A stretch of 64,000 bases of DNA from Nitrospirales bacterium (GCA_020027205.1 JAHRAQ010000028.1:1-64000), one strand, 5' to 3'. Counted from the first letter of the stretch, positions 27,535 through 37,295 are shown. The notes: generated by a model from the sequence alone, not told the origin. Program-made: numbers and translations.

Positions 27535-28506
27535 CTACAACCCATGCGCCATAAGATCATGCAGATGAATCATCCCGACCACCTGTTGCCGGCGATTCAG
27601 CACCGGCAACACCGAAATCGGCTTTGCGCGCTTTTCCATTTTTTCCAGGGCCATGTACGCGTTGGCGTCTTCAAACACACATTCCGGATCGGCGTTCATG
27701 ATCTCGGTCATTGTCAACGCAAACAGATCTTTCCCCGACTCCAACACCCGGCGAATATCATAATCCGTCACCAGCCCCAGCAACCGTTGCGCCTCGTCAA
27801 TCACGGCCACGGCGCCCGCCCGTTGCCGGGTCATTTCGGTCAGCATCAGCCGCACGTCGCCTGACACGGGCACCACCGGGTTGGCCTCGCCCGACCGCAT
27901 GATGTCGCCGACCGTCAGCAACAACCGCCGCCCCAACTGTCCTCCGGGATGATTGCCGGCAAAATCCTCCGCCTGAAAACCGCGCAATTTCATCAGCGCC
28001 ATCGCCAGAGCGTCGCCGACCACCAACGCCGCCGTCGTGCTGCACGTCGGTGCGATATTCAGCGGACAGGCTTCTTCCTCCACGGGCGCGTACAAGAGCA
28101 CGTCGGCGTACCGGGCCATGCTGGATTTCCGCCGTGCGGTAATGGCGATGACTTTCGCGCCGGTCTTTCGTGCCACCTGCAACACCGCCACCACGTCGTC
28201 ACTCTCGCCCGATTTGCCGACGGCCAGCACCACGTCGTCTTTCCCGATAATCCCCACGTCGCCGTGCATCCCGTCCGCGCTGTGTAGAAACACGGCCGGC
28301 GTGCCGGTGGACACCATCGTGGCCGCGATTTTCTGCGCGACGATGCCCGACTTGCCCGCGCCCGTGACCACCACCTTCCCCCGGCAGGCCAGCAACCCTC
28401 GCACGGCGTCGTCATACGCCGCCCCCACGTGCCGCGTGAGCGCGTGAATCGCCCCCGCCTCCAGATCGATTACGCGCCGAATTTCAGCCGGGATGTCCAT
28501 GATCAC
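27535..28506 (-). CDS. kdsD: D-arabinose 5-phosphate isomerase (KpsF/GutQ family)
   Basis: Makes arabinose-5-phosphate for Kdo, hence for lipopolysaccharide or capsule. The 323-aa protein has an SIS domain with VVVTGAGKSGIVAQKIA, AVGKSGESDD and LNIAPTCSTTAALVVGDAL, then AGNHPGGQLGRRLL, a family hallmark. Two CBS domains follow, with VTDYDIRRVLESG in the first. It is a lone minus-strand gene between repeat clusters. KpsF and KdsD paralogues cannot be separated from the sequence. Confidence 0.93.
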   Translation of the reverse strand: MIMDIPAEIRRVIDLEAGAIHALTRHVGAAYDDAVRGLLACRGKVVVTGAGKSGIVAQKIAATMVSTGTPAVFLHSADGMHGDVGIIGKDDVVLAVGKSGESDDVVAVLQVARKTGAKVIAITARRKSSMARYADVLLYAPVEEEACPLNIAPTCSTTAALVVGDALAMALMKLRGFQAEDFAGNHPGGQLGRRLLLTVGDIMRSGEANPVVPVSGDVRLMLTEMTRQRAGAVAVIDEAQRLLGLVTDYDIRRVLESGKDLFALTMTEIMNADPECVFEDANAYMALEKMEKRAKPISVLPVLNRRQQVVGMIHLHDLMAHGL

Positions 28507-28559
28507 CGCGCAATGTACGTCATTCCCGCCCTCCGTTCAAGCCATGGGCGGCGTCGCGG

Positions 28560-29045
28560 GAATCCGGGTTTCCCCCCTCCGTCATTCCCACTTTCCCCCT
28601 CCGTCATTCCCGACATTAGTAATCGGGAATCCATCCTTCTGTCGCCCATCCTTCCGTTGCCCTTCCTCCCGTGTCCCCATCCCCCGACAGGACAAAGAAA
28701 CAACAAGATGGATTCCCGCCTGCCAATTGCGGGAATGACAGAAGGAGAACGACGCGGAATGACAGCAAGAGTGGCGCCCGCGCCATTGTACCTTCCTTCC
28801 GTCATTCCCGACATTGGTAATCGGGAATCCATCCCCCCTCCGTCATTCCCGACGTTAGTAATCGGGAATCCATCCTTCCGTTGCCCATCCTTCTGTTGCC
28901 CATCCTTCCATTGTCCTTCCTCCCGTCCCCATCCCCCCAACAGGACAAAGAAAAAACAAGATGGATTCCCGCCTGCCAATTGCGGGAATGACAGAAGGAG
29001 AACGACACGGAATGACAGCAAGAGTGGCGCCCGCGCCATTCAATG
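28560..29045. repeat. Family A elements in tandem duplication
   Basis: Two complete elements (about 28599-28750 and 28838-28995) share the centre CCCATCCCCC(G/C)(A/C)ACAGGACAAAG and the arm GCCTGCCAATTGCGGGAATG. Each is followed by the same flank, GAGTGGCGCCCGCGCCATT, so the duplicated unit is about 240 bp. An extra left arm lies between them at 28797-28835. This fills the gap between kdsD and the kelch gene; no gene is seen. Confidence 0.85.
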
Positions 29046-29075
29046 CCGCATGGGGCGAAAAATACAAGCGCCCCG

Positions 29076-30587
29076 TTACGGCGCAGGTTGTCCGCCCGGC
29101 AGCGAAGCCCGGTGCGACGCGAACACCGCATGAATGTCTCTCCCCTGCCCGCGCAGATGTTCCCGCGTCTTGAGGAACATCCGTTCCACCAACTCCCAGT
29201 CCGCCGCCGTGACATTGTAGTTGCGAACGACGTCCGCCCAACGCAACTCCTCCCTCGGCGACCGCCGGGCGGCATACTCCACCAGAGATTCCAGAGTCTC
29301 CGACGTCCAGCCCGTCGAGCGAAACGCCCCGGTCAGCGCCGCCGCCCGCCGCGTCCCGAATTTCGCGGACAGCGCGGAGGTCAGCACGTCCCGCGCGCCG
29401 GGGTCGGCGCCGTTGAGCAACGCGGATTGAGACTGGATCAGGGCATGGATGAGTTGATCAACTTCTGGACCGGATTCCGGCGGCAGGACGCCCGCCTCAT
29501 GCGCCACGGCCAGCAACGCCATCACCGAGCCGATATGCGCCGGCGGCGCCCGACCGGACGTGGTCGACCGGGACGGCGCGGGCGGAATAAAAATCTCGTT
29601 GAGCGCGCTGTACGATCCTCCCGGCCGCGGCCCGCCGCTCAACACATACACCCGCCCATCCACCGCGACGGCGCCCAGGCCATGCCGCGCCGTCGGCATC
29701 GGCGCCATCGCCTGCCAGCGATTCAACCGGGGACTGTATCGTTCATTGTGAGGAAACGTGCCATCGCCGGACTCGCCTCCAAAGACGTAAATCCACTCGT
29801 CAACCGCGTCGGCGGCGATGCCGCTCCTCGGCGTCGGCATGTCGGCCTTTGCCGCCCATTGATCCCGGTCCGCGTCGAACACTTCCACCACGGAGAGGTT
29901 GTTCCGATAGTCGAGTCGCACGCGCCCGCCAATCGCATAGAGCGCGTCATCCAGAACAACCACGGCCAGGTGATCGCGCGGCGTCGGCAACGGCGCCGCC
30001 GAGGCCCATTGATCGCGGGCCGGATCAAACACTTCGACGGCGGCGGAATTGTCCCGTCCGTCATAGCCGCCGACGGCAAACACTTTTCCCCGCAACGTCG
30101 TCACGGCCAGACCGCCGCGCGCGGTGGGGAGCGGCGCCCGCTCTTCCCATGCGCCGCGCTCCGCATCGAACCGCCACACGCGGTCGGAGGGCCGCCACGT
30201 CGTGTCATCCGATTGCACAAACCCGCCGATGACGAACAAGGCGCCGTCAACCGCCACGGCCCCGGCATGATGCAGCCCGACGGGCAGGTCCGGCTTTGCG
30301 GCCCATTGATTCGTCGCCGGATGATAGGCTTCCACCCTGGCGCTCACGGATGCCTGCCAGAACGTCCACACGCTCCGAGGCTCAAACCCTCCCACGACGT
30401 AAATCCATCCATCCATCTCGGCCGCGGCCACCTCGGTTCTCGCCGTCGGCGCGGGCGCGCCGGTCATCCAATGCCCCGCGTCGCCCGCATCACTCTCGCC
30501 CACGAGCGCAAACAACGCCAACACGACGACCGCCCCAACCACCGACAACCGTTCGCCGGAAGATGCCGCCGCCATCCCTGATGTCAT
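29076..30587 (-). CDS. Secreted kelch-repeat protein
   Basis: From the ATG at 30587 the protein is 503 aa; an upstream ATG lies in repeat DNA. A signal-peptide-like segment (SVVGAVVVLALFALV) precedes at least six kelch blades, visible as YVVGG, FVIGG, FAVGG, YAIGG, YVFGG and YVLSG at about 50-residue spacing, with PLPTARGGLAV-type turns. They should form a beta-propeller in the periplasm or outside the cell. After residue 330 or so there is a helical domain (LIHALIQSQSALLNG onward) that I do not recognise. No partner genes are adjacent. Confidence 0.85.
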   Translation of the reverse strand: MTSGMAAASSGERLSVVGAVVVLALFALVGESDAGDAGHWMTGAPAPTARTEVAAAEMDGWIYVVGGFEPRSVWTFWQASVSARVEAYHPATNQWAAKPDLPVGLHHAGAVAVDGALFVIGGFVQSDDTTWRPSDRVWRFDAERGAWEERAPLPTARGGLAVTTLRGKVFAVGGYDGRDNSAAVEVFDPARDQWASAAPLPTPRDHLAVVVLDDALYAIGGRVRLDYRNNLSVVEVFDADRDQWAAKADMPTPRSGIAADAVDEWIYVFGGESGDGTFPHNERYSPRLNRWQAMAPMPTARHGLGAVAVDGRVYVLSGGPRPGGSYSALNEIFIPPAPSRSTTSGRAPPAHIGSVMALLAVAHEAGVLPPESGPEVDQLIHALIQSQSALLNGADPGARDVLTSALSAKFGTRRAAALTGAFRSTGWTSETLESLVEYAARRSPREELRWADVVRNYNVTAADWELVERMFLKTREHLRGQGRDIHAVFASHRASLPGGQPAP

Positions 30588-30595
30588 CCCCATCC

Positions 30596-30850
30596 CCCTC
30601 TTTCCGTCATTCCCCACCCGTCATCCCCCTTCTTTCCGTCATTCCCGACATCTTTAATCGGGAATCCATCCCCCCTCCGTCATTCCCGACATCTTTATCC
30701 CCCCTCCGTCATTCCCGACGTTTTTAATCGGGAATCCATCCTTCCGTTGTCTTTCCCTCCCATCCCCATCTCCAGCAGGACAAAGAAAAAGCAAGATGGA
30801 TTCCCGCCTACAAATTGCGGGAATGACGGAGGACGAAGGACGGAGGAAAA
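30596..30850. repeat. Family A repeat cluster
   Basis: Left arms at about 30634-30670, 30678-30697 and 30707-30742, then a centre with CAGCAGGACAAAG and the right arm GATTCCCGCCTACAAATTGCGGGAATGACG split over 30798-30828 (given here in two parts: GATTCCCGCCTAC and TTGCGGGAATGACG). It lies between the divergently transcribed kelch and comM genes. Nothing coding is seen. Confidence 0.8.
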
Positions 30851-30923
30851 ATGACGAAGAAGGAATGGCGAAGAAGAAATAGCGCAAAATGACAGGTTCT
30901 CCGGCTCATTCATCAACGCGCGT

Positions 30924-30952
30924 TTGAAAACCCGCATTCCCGTCATTATAAT
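30924..30952 (+). promoter_or_regulatory. Near-consensus sigma70 promoter for comM
   Basis: TTGAAA (30924-30929), a 17-nt spacer, then a perfect TATAAT (30947-30952). The predicted start is about 30959 and the GTG of comM is at 31003. Confidence 0.65.
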
Positions 30953-31002
30953 CACACGCGACGCTCTCCCGTAACCCCGGACACCCCCATCGCGAGGCGA
31001 CC

Positions 31003-32532
31003 GTGCTCGCAAAAGTCTTCAGCGCCGGACTCCTCGGATTAGACGCCCATCTGATCGAGGTGGAAGTCGACATCGGCGGCGGCCTCCCCCAGTTTTCCAT
31101 TGTCGGCCTGCCCGACGCAACGGTGCGGGAAAGCCGGGACCGCATCCGCGCGGCCCTCAAAAACACCGGCTTTGCCCTGCCGCCGAAAAAAATCACCATC
31201 AACCTGGCCCCCGCCGGCCTGAAAAAAGAAGGGGCGGGCCTTGAACTAAGCATGGCCGTCGGCATTCTGGTCGCCGAGGGCCTCATTGCCCAGGACGCCG
31301 CCCGGCAATACGTCCTGGTGGGCGAACTGTCGCTGGACGGGCGCATCAAGCCCGTCCGGGGCAGTTTGTCCATCGGCATGTTGTGTCAACATCGGCGCCC
31401 CCTCATTCTTCCCATGGAAAACGCGCGCGAAGCGACGGTGGTCGACCACGTTGACGTCTACGGCATGCGCACGCTCACCGAAGTGGTGGAGATCTTAAAC
31501 GGCAAGCAACCCCTGACGCCCGTGGCCGCGGACCGCCAACCGTCGACCGCAACCGTCCCCCGAATCGAAGACGACTTCGCGGACGTGCGCGGACAACAGC
31601 AGGCCAAACACGCGCTGGAGGTGGCCGCGGCCGGCGGACACAACGTCCTGCTGATCGGCCCGCCGGGGTCCGGGAAAACCATGCTGGCCCAGCGTCTGCC
31701 CGGCATCCTGCCCCAACTGCGCCCGCAGGAGGCGCTGAACACCACGCGCGTGCACAGCGTGGCCGGCACCCTGCCCGCCGACCAGCCGCTCATCACCGCC
31801 AGGCCCTTTCGCGCCCCGCATCACAACATCTCGGAAGCGGGCCTGATCGGCGGCGGCACCATTCCCAGACCGGGCGAAGTCTCCCTGGCGCATAACGGCG
31901 TGCTGTTTCTGGACGAGGTGCTGGAATTCAAGCGATCCGTACTGGACGGGCTGCGACAGCCGCTGGAAGACGGCACCGTGACCATCACGCGCGCCAACGC
32001 CACCATGCAATATCCGGCGCGATTTATGCTGGTCGTCGCCATGAACCCCTGCCCGTGCGGCTACTACGGCGACCGCACACGGGAATGTCTTTGCACGCCC
32101 CATCAAATCCGGCGGTACCGGGGGCGGCTGTCGGGACCGCTCCGCGACCGGCTGGATATTCACATGGAGGTGCCGGCGGTGCCCGTGTCGGACCTCGGAC
32201 GCGACGACCCGTCGGCGGAACGCTCCGACGCCGTTCGGAAGCGCGTGGCGGACGCCCGCCACATCCAGGCGCACCGCCATCAGGCCGACAACGTGCTGAC
32301 CAACGCCCAACTCAAACCCAGGCATCTGAAAAAATATTGCCAAATCGACCCGGACGGCAAACTCCTGCTGGAACAGGCCGTGACGCACTTGGGGCTGTCC
32401 GCGCGGGCCTACGGGCGCATCCTCCGCGTTGCGCGCACCATCGCGGATTTGGCAGACTCCACGGCGATTACATCCAAACATCTCTCCGAGGCCATCCAGT
32501 ATCGGAACATGGACCGGACAACCCTTCTCTAG
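31003..32532 (+). CDS. comM: YifB/ComM family Mg-chelatase-like AAA ATPase
   Basis: A 509-aa member of the ComM family. In naturally transformable bacteria ComM is a helicase that extends branch migration during integration of donor DNA. The N-terminal ChlI-like domain (residues 1-170) starts GLLGLDAHLIEVEVDI and has PDATVRESRDRIRAAL. The P-loop is LLIGPPGSGKTMLAQRLPG (about 215-233), followed by RPFRAPHHNISEAGLIGGG, LFLDEVLEF and the Cys cluster NPCPCGYYGD. The start is a GTG. The family is also present in bacteria not known to be competent. Confidence 0.92.
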   Translation: MLAKVFSAGLLGLDAHLIEVEVDIGGGLPQFSIVGLPDATVRESRDRIRAALKNTGFALPPKKITINLAPAGLKKEGAGLELSMAVGILVAEGLIAQDAARQYVLVGELSLDGRIKPVRGSLSIGMLCQHRRPLILPMENAREATVVDHVDVYGMRTLTEVVEILNGKQPLTPVAADRQPSTATVPRIEDDFADVRGQQQAKHALEVAAAGGHNVLLIGPPGSGKTMLAQRLPGILPQLRPQEALNTTRVHSVAGTLPADQPLITARPFRAPHHNISEAGLIGGGTIPRPGEVSLAHNGVLFLDEVLEFKRSVLDGLRQPLEDGTVTITRANATMQYPARFMLVVAMNPCPCGYYGDRTRECLCTPHQIRRYRGRLSGPLRDRLDIHMEVPAVPVSDLGRDDPSAERSDAVRKRVADARHIQAHRHQADNVLTNAQLKPRHLKKYCQIDPDGKLLLEQAVTHLGLSARAYGRILRVARTIADLADSTAITSKHLSEAIQYRNMDRTTLL

Positions 32533-32544
32533 CAAGGAGCACAC

Positions 32545-32757
32545 ATGCAGACAGCACGAATGTTTCTCTGGTGGTTCATGCTTGGCTCCCTGACGGCGTT
32601 TGCGGCGTTGCTGATTCAGGGGGACATTCGGGACATCCTGCTCGCGGACAATCCCATGTGGGACATCAGCAAGACCGCGGTACTGACCCCCATTCTCGGC
32701 GGCGGGTTGCTGGGCGGCTGCATCGCGCTGATTCTCAACCGCATTCGACAAACCTGA
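32545..32757 (+). CDS. Small two-helix membrane protein, unknown
   Basis: 70 aa with a good ribosome site (AAGGAG, 7 nt from the ATG), 12 nt after comM. Two hydrophobic segments, about residues 7-25 and 47-65 (GGGLLGGCIALIL), are joined by a short acidic loop. It is not recognised. The position suggests co-transcription with comM and with the next gene. Confidence 0.7.
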   Translation: MQTARMFLWWFMLGSLTAFAALLIQGDIRDILLADNPMWDISKTAVLTPILGGGLLGGCIALILNRIRQT

Positions 32758-32775
32758 CCCGCACGCGCACCGGCC

Positions 32776-33201
32776 ATGGATATTCAAATCGGCCCGCATC
32801 TGTACCGCAACAGCAACGGCATCATCGACATCGAAGGCGTCCCGCAACTCGAATGCGCGCCGCGCCCGTCGGGCGGGTTTCCCAACGTCAATTTCGCCCT
32901 GTTTGACGCGGCGGGGAAAATGCCGGCGAAACTCACGAACAACACGCTGGCGATCAACGAAGGACGGGCCTACACGGTCGAGAGGAACGCGTCGAGTCTG
33001 GTGATGCGGCACCACGAAAGCGGGAAAGACGTCCTGCGCATGGCCCTCGAACAGGACGGCCGGCTCGTCATTTCACACGGCGAATTTCACACACTGAAAG
33101 CCCACCTGCTGACCATCACCCCGTCGGAATGGACCCTCGAAAAAACCACAGGGCAACAGGGCGAAACCGACCTCAAGGGCCAGCCGGTGTCGCTGGGCTG
33201 A
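32776..33201 (+). CDS. Hypothetical protein, beta-rich
   Basis: 141 aa with no signal peptide or membrane segment. It opens MDIQIGPHLYRNSNGIIDIEG in two short strands, then alternates charged and hydrophobic residues (LVMRHHESGKDVLRMALEQDG, LVISHGEFH), which suggests beta-structure. No family was recognised. Codon use matches neighbouring genes, and it lies 18 nt after the small membrane protein. Confidence 0.65.
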   Translation: MDIQIGPHLYRNSNGIIDIEGVPQLECAPRPSGGFPNVNFALFDAAGKMPAKLTNNTLAINEGRAYTVERNASSLVMRHHESGKDVLRMALEQDGRLVISHGEFHTLKAHLLTITPSEWTLEKTTGQQGETDLKGQPVSLG

Positions 33202-33206
33202 CGTGG

Positions 33207-33430
33207 CCGCTTGTATTTTTCGCCCTCCCTTCCGTCATTCCCACCTTCCTCCCCCTCCGTCATTCCCGACGTTCGTAATCGGGAATCCATCCTTCTGTTT
33301 CCTTCTTGTCTGTGATGCGGAAGGAAAGAACAACAAAAAAGATGGATTCCCGACTAAAGACGTCGGGAATGACGGAAAAAGAAAATCTTCCCCGACGTGA
33401 ATGGTGACGCGGAATGACGGAAGGGAAACC
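33207..33430. repeat. Family A element with a family B end fragment
   Basis: Starts with a bare family B end (GCTTGTATTTTTCGCC) at 33210-33225. A complete family A element follows at about 33255-33382, with centre TCTGTGATGCGGAAGG. The ends of comM's operon and ltaE converge here, so the hairpins could terminate both. Confidence 0.8.
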
Positions 33431-33453
33431 GCGCGTAAAAAAATGCGTGCGCC

Positions 33454-34482
33454 TCACATCCCCAGCACCGTCCCGATGCGGCGCGCCGCCAGGTCAACGT
33501 CCGCGCTCGACACGTCCAGGTGCGTGACCGCGCGGAACCGATGTTCGCCCACGGCGTTCAGCAGCACCCCGGCGTCTTTCATCGCGCGCGCAAGGTCCCC
33601 GGTCGAACGGTCGCTGCGCACCACCTCAAACAAAACGATATTGGTCTCGACGCGGTCGGGGTCCACATAGACCGTGGGAATCTGCTGCAACTGCAAGGCA
33701 AACTGTTTGGCGTTGTCGTGGTCGTCACGCAGCCGCTCGACGTGGCGCTCCAGAGCATACAGGCCGGCGGCGGCAAGGATGCCGGCCTGCCTCATGCCGC
33801 CGCCGAACATCTTCCGCAACCGCCGCAGAGCGGCAATCCGTTCGCGCGTGGACACAATCATCGACCCGACCGGCGCGCCCAGCCCCTTCGACAGGCAGAA
33901 CGACACGGTATCGAACGGCGCCGCAAACGCCGCCGCCGGCACGCCGGTCGCCACCGCCGCGTTGAAAATTCTCGCGCCGTCCAGATGCGACGCCAGCCCG
34001 CGGGCCGCCGCCAACCCGGCCAGTTCCCGCATCGCGGACAACGGATACACCGAGCCGCCGCCGACGTTGTGCGTCTGCTCCAGACACAACAACGTCGTCG
34101 GGGGATGATGCACGTCGAGGGGCCGAATGGCCGCCGCCACACGCTCCGCCGACAGCAGCCCCCGCTCCCCTTCCACGCAGCACACCTGCACTTGCGACAG
34201 CGCGGAGGCCGACCCGCCTTCATAACGAATCACATGCGCGGTCTGTTCCGCGATAATTTCGTCGCCCGGCCGCGTGTGAAGACGAATGCACAGTTGATTC
34301 GCCATCACGCCGGTGGGCACCAACAGGGCCGCTTCCTTCTTCAGGATGCGCGCGGCCATGGCTTCCAGGGCATTGACCGTGGGGTCTTCGCCGTAGACAT
34401 CGTCCCCGACCTCGGCTTGCGCCATGGCCGTTCTCATGCCCGGCGTCGGTTTGGTAACGGTGTCGCTTCGCAAATCAATCAT
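33454..34482 (-). CDS. ltaE: Low-specificity L-threonine aldolase
   Basis: A PLP enzyme that splits L-threonine or L-allo-threonine to glycine and acetaldehyde. The 342-aa sequence begins MIDLRSDTVTKPTPGMRTAM, the classic family start. It has EDPTVNALE, the block LDGARIFNAAVA and the likely PLP lysine in SFCLSKGLGAPVGSM. It stands alone between repeats. Confidence 0.93.
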   Translation of the reverse strand: MIDLRSDTVTKPTPGMRTAMAQAEVGDDVYGEDPTVNALEAMAARILKKEAALLVPTGVMANQLCIRLHTRPGDEIIAEQTAHVIRYEGGSASALSQVQVCCVEGERGLLSAERVAAAIRPLDVHHPPTTLLCLEQTHNVGGGSVYPLSAMRELAGLAAARGLASHLDGARIFNAAVATGVPAAAFAAPFDTVSFCLSKGLGAPVGSMIVSTRERIAALRRLRKMFGGGMRQAGILAAAGLYALERHVERLRDDHDNAKQFALQLQQIPTVYVDPDRVETNIVLFEVVRSDRSTGDLARAMKDAGVLLNAVGEHRFRAVTHLDVSSADVDLAARRIGTVLGM

Positions 34483-34494
34483 GGTGTTATCTCC

Positions 34495-34610
34495 GCTTGT
34501 ATTTTTCGCCCCATGCGGCGTTGGACGGTTCGCGTGTTCGGTCGACGTGCAGGAAGCACGCCTTCCTCACCCGCTTCACCGCCCGCCTTGCCTGGAACGA
34601 AAAATCCGGC
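34495..34610. repeat. Family B repeat element (copy 2, inverted)
   Basis: The mirror-oriented counterpart of 27412-27529. It starts GCTTGTATTTTTCGCC, has the internal palindrome-like GTGCAGGAAGCACG and ends GAACGAAAAATCCGGCG. The two copies clearly align over the full length but have diverged. Confidence 0.65.
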
Positions 34611-34634
34611 GCGGCAATCCCCCGTCCGTCTCTC

Positions 34635-34930
34635 CTTCCGTCATTCCCGACCCCCGAATGGGAACGTCGGGGGCAGGCGTTAGTCATCGGGAATCCATCC
34701 TTTCTTTTTTCTTTGTCCTAAACCAAGGAGAGGAATGGAAGAACAACAGAAGGATGGACCTTCGGAGCATTTGCCGTTGGCAAATACTTCCCGACTAAAG
34801 ATGCCTGCCCCCGACGTTTTCATTCGGGGGTCGGGAATGACAGAATGACAGAGAATGACGGAAAGAGTGTCCCCCCTCCGTCATGCCGGCGAAGGCCGGT
34901 ATCCAGTCCGTCAGTGTCTTCTCCGTCAGT
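34635..34930. repeat. Family A cluster, including the 29-bp insertion variant
   Basis: A worn left arm at about 34640-34700 is followed by a centre (CTAAACCAAGGAGAGG) and a right arm at 34750-34860. That right arm is interrupted exactly between GATGGA and TTCCCGAC by 29 bp (34759-34787) containing GCATTTGCCGTTGGCAAATA. At about 34880-34913 another widespread repeat occurs, GCCGGCGAAGGCCGGTATCC. No gene is seen. Confidence 0.8.
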
Positions 34931-34940
34931 GTCTTCTCCG

Positions 34941-35705
34941 TCATTCACCGTCCCGAACCGCCACCGTCAGCCCGGTGTCCGACAACGCCGACTGAATCTC
35001 CCGCGCGGACACCGGCCCCGCGCGCAGAATCACCGGCGCGTCCACCACGCTCAACAACGTGGAAGGCTGCCCTCCCGGCGCCGGCCCCGTATCCAGAATC
35101 ACATCCACGTCGTCGCCCAGCGAGGCCCGGACCTCCTCGGCCGTCAGACAGGGCGCGGCGCCGGAGCGATTGGCGCTCGTCCCCGTCAACGGCCCCGTGT
35201 GCCGCAACAGGGCACGCAGGAACGAGGGCGCGGGTTGTCGAACTCCGATGCCCGTTGCCGCTGCCGTCCCCGCCGCTGCCGCATCCGCCGCTGTCGGTAC
35301 CATCGTCATCCCCGCCGCCGCTTCTGTCGTCGCCGCCCCCGTCCCCGCCGTCGTCCCCGCCGCTCCCGCCGTCAGCACGGGAGACACCGTCGGCTGCGCG
35401 GGGAAAATCACCGTCAACGGCCCCGGCCAGCAAGTGTTCAGCACCGCCTCCGCCCACGGCGGGACGACGCGCACCAGGGGGGCCAGTTGCTCCCGGTCGG
35501 CAATCAGCGCAAGCAGCGGTTTTCCGACAGGCCGCCGTTTGATCCTGACCACGCGCTCCAGCGCCGATTCGACAGACACCGACGCGGCCAGCGCGTACGC
35601 GCTTTCCGTCCCCACCGCCAGCACCCCGCCGCGACGCACGCAATCCGCAATCGGGCGCCAGAAAGACGCAGAGGGCCGGGGGGGAACGTGCAGGATGCTG
35701 GCCAC
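34941..35705 (-). CDS. tsaC: L-threonylcarbamoyladenylate synthase (TsaC/YrdC) with low-complexity insert
   Basis: Makes threonylcarbamoyl-AMP for the t6A37 tRNA modification. It starts at GTG (35705) and has 254 aa. Family motifs are GGVLAVGTESAYALAA, the nucleotide-binding lysine/arginine pair in RIKRRPVGKPL, CWPGPLTVIFPA and GTSANRSG. Between the last two lies an insert of about 40 residues of Ala, Gly and Thr (roughly residues 112-150), encoded by GCC/GTC-like triplet repeats and absent from typical TsaC. It lies 28 nt after purD and is probably co-transcribed with it. Confidence 0.88.
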   Translation of the reverse strand: MASILHVPPRPSASFWRPIADCVRRGGVLAVGTESAYALAASVSVESALERVVRIKRRPVGKPLLALIADREQLAPLVRVVPPWAEAVLNTCWPGPLTVIFPAQPTVSPVLTAGAAGTTAGTGAATTEAAAGMTMVPTAADAAAAGTAAATGIGVRQPAPSFLRALLRHTGPLTGTSANRSGAAPCLTAEEVRASLGDDVDVILDTGPAPGGQPSTLLSVVDAPVILRAGPVSAREIQSALSDTGLTVAVRDGE

Positions 35706-35733
35706 GACGAACGATGGTTGTCCCGCGGGATGG

Positions 35734-36999
35734 TTACGTCAAGACTCGAGCGGCAATATCCGGCCGGCAGTATCGCCCTTCAAATTCGATGCGTCCGGCC
35801 GCGTCATACGCGCGGGCGCGCGCCGCGTTGAACGACGCCGCCCAGGCGGTCACGCCCAGCACCCGGCCGCCGTCCGTCACCGTCGCGCCGTCCCTGCGGG
35901 CCGTGCCGGCGTGAAACACGGCGACGTCATCCTGTGCCGCGTCCGGCAGTCCGGTGATCGGAAATCCTTTGTGATACGAGTCGGGATACCCGCCGGACGA
36001 CAGCACCACGCAAACGGCAACCCGGTCGGCCCATTCGAGTGTCACCTGATCCAACCGATGCTCCGCCGCGGCCTGCAAGACGTCGGCGAGATCCGTCTTC
36101 AACAACGGCAACACCGCCTGGGTTTCCGGGTCGCCGAACCGCGCGTTGAACTCCAGCACACGGGGACGCCCGTCCGTCACCATGATCCCCGCGTACAGTA
36201 TTCCGCAAAACGGACTGCCCGCGCGCGACAGGCCCTCGATGGCGGGAGCCAGTACGTCGCGCACCATCTCGTCGAGCAGGGCCGGCGTGCATAACGGCGC
36301 CGGCGCATACGCCCCCATGCCGCCGGTGTTGGGGCCGGTCTCGCCTTCCCCGATGCGTTTATGATCCTGCGCGGCCGCCATGGGCAACACAGTGCTGCCG
36401 TCGGTGAACGCCATCACGGTCAGTTCGTCGCCGCGCAGATGTTCTTCGATGACCACCCGCGCGCCGGCGTCGCCGAAAGCGCGGCGCTCCAGCATGTTGA
36501 CCACGGCGTCACGCGCCTCCCGCGCCGTCCCGGCCACCACCACGCCCTTGCCCTGCGCCAGCCCGTCGGCCTTGATCACGATGGGAAACGCGCAACGTTC
36601 CAGATGCGCCAGCGCATCGTCCACGCGATCAAAGATGCGGGCGTCGGCCGTGGGAATCCGTTGACGCAGCATCAGGTCTTTGGCGAAAGATTTGCTGGAT
36701 TCAATCCGCGCGGCCTGTTGCGTCGGGCCGAACACGGCCAGTTTGCGTTGCCGAAACCGGTCCGCAAGGCCCAGCGCCAGCGGCGCCTCCGGCCCCACCA
36801 CCGTGAGATCAACGGCGTTCTCTTCGGCGAACCGTTGCAGGCCGGCAATGTCCGTGACCGCAATCGGCACGCACGTCGCCAGTTCCCCAATCCCCGCGTT
36901 CCCCGGCGCGCACCAGAGTTTCGTCACACGCGGACTCTGCGCCAGTTTCCACACCAGCGCATGTTCCCGCCCACCGCCGCCGACGACGAGGATGTTCAT
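35734..36999 (-). CDS. purD: Phosphoribosylamine--glycine ligase
   Basis: Second step of de novo purine synthesis: forms GAR from phosphoribosylamine and glycine. From the ATG at 36999 it has 421 aa, the usual length, opening [19 protein letters not shown]. The ATP-grasp domain has [13 protein letters not shown] and a C-terminal block [20 protein letters not shown] with ARFGDPETQ. The open frame extends to 37125 only through repeat DNA. purH is upstream on the same strand, with one repeat cluster between. Confidence 0.95.
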   Translation of the reverse strand: MNILVVGGGGREHALVWKLAQSPRVTKLWCAPGNAGIGELATCVPIAVTDIAGLQRFAEENAVDLTVVGPEAPLALGLADRFRQRKLAVFGPTQQAARIESSKSFAKDLMLRQRIPTADARIFDRVDDALAHLERCAFPIVIKADGLAQGKGVVVAGTAREARDAVVNMLERRAFGDAGARVVIEEHLRGDELTVMAFTDGSTVLPMAAAQDHKRIGEGETGPNTGGMGAYAPAPLCTPALLDEMVRDVLAPAIEGLSRAGSPFCGILYAGIMVTDGRPRVLEFNARFGDPETQAVLPLLKTDLADVLQAAAEHRLDQVTLEWADRVAVCVVLSSGGYPDSYHKGFPITGLPDAAQDDVAVFHAGTARRDGATVTDGGRVLGVTAWAASFNAARARAYDAAGRIEFEGRYCRPDIAARVLT

Positions 37000-37004
37000 G
37001 GCAC

Positions 37005-37290
37005 CGCTCTTTCTGTCATTCCCTCCGTCATTCCCTCCGTCATTCCTTCCGTCATTCCCGACATTTTTAATCGGGAATCCATCCTTCTTTTGTCCTTTTC
37101 TTCCATCCCCTCCCCGGCAGAACAAAGAAAAACCAAGATGGATTCCCGCTTACTAATTGCGGGAATGACAGAGGGGCGGGAATGGCGGAGCGGGCATTCG
37201 CGGATAATGACGACTTCATCCCCAATCCGTCATTCCCGACATTTTTAATCGGGAATCCATCCTTCTGTTGTACTTTCCTTCCGTCCCCTC
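37005..37290. repeat. Family A repeat cluster between purH and purD
   Basis: A complete element at about 37048-37172 (centre CCCCGGCAGAACAAAG, right arm CTTACTAATTGCGGGAATG). Short TCATTCCCTCCG iterations precede it at 37015-37050, and a lone left arm follows at 37228-37265. It separates two purine genes that would otherwise be an operon. No gene is seen. Confidence 0.8.
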
Positions 37291-37295
37291 ACGCC

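Noticed and set aside
28503..29275. Several 100-180 aa open frames in the repeat field
   Set aside because: They are translations of family A arms (recurring GNDG, GFPITNVGN and SVIPDI peptides), not genes.
29043..30581. Plus-strand open frame of 512 aa
   Set aside because: Mirror of the kelch gene, Arg/His/Pro-rich; the minus-strand protein has clear kelch blades and a signal peptide.
31495..33015. Minus-strand open frame of 506 aa
   Set aside because: Antisense of comM and the following small genes, with no recognisable domain.
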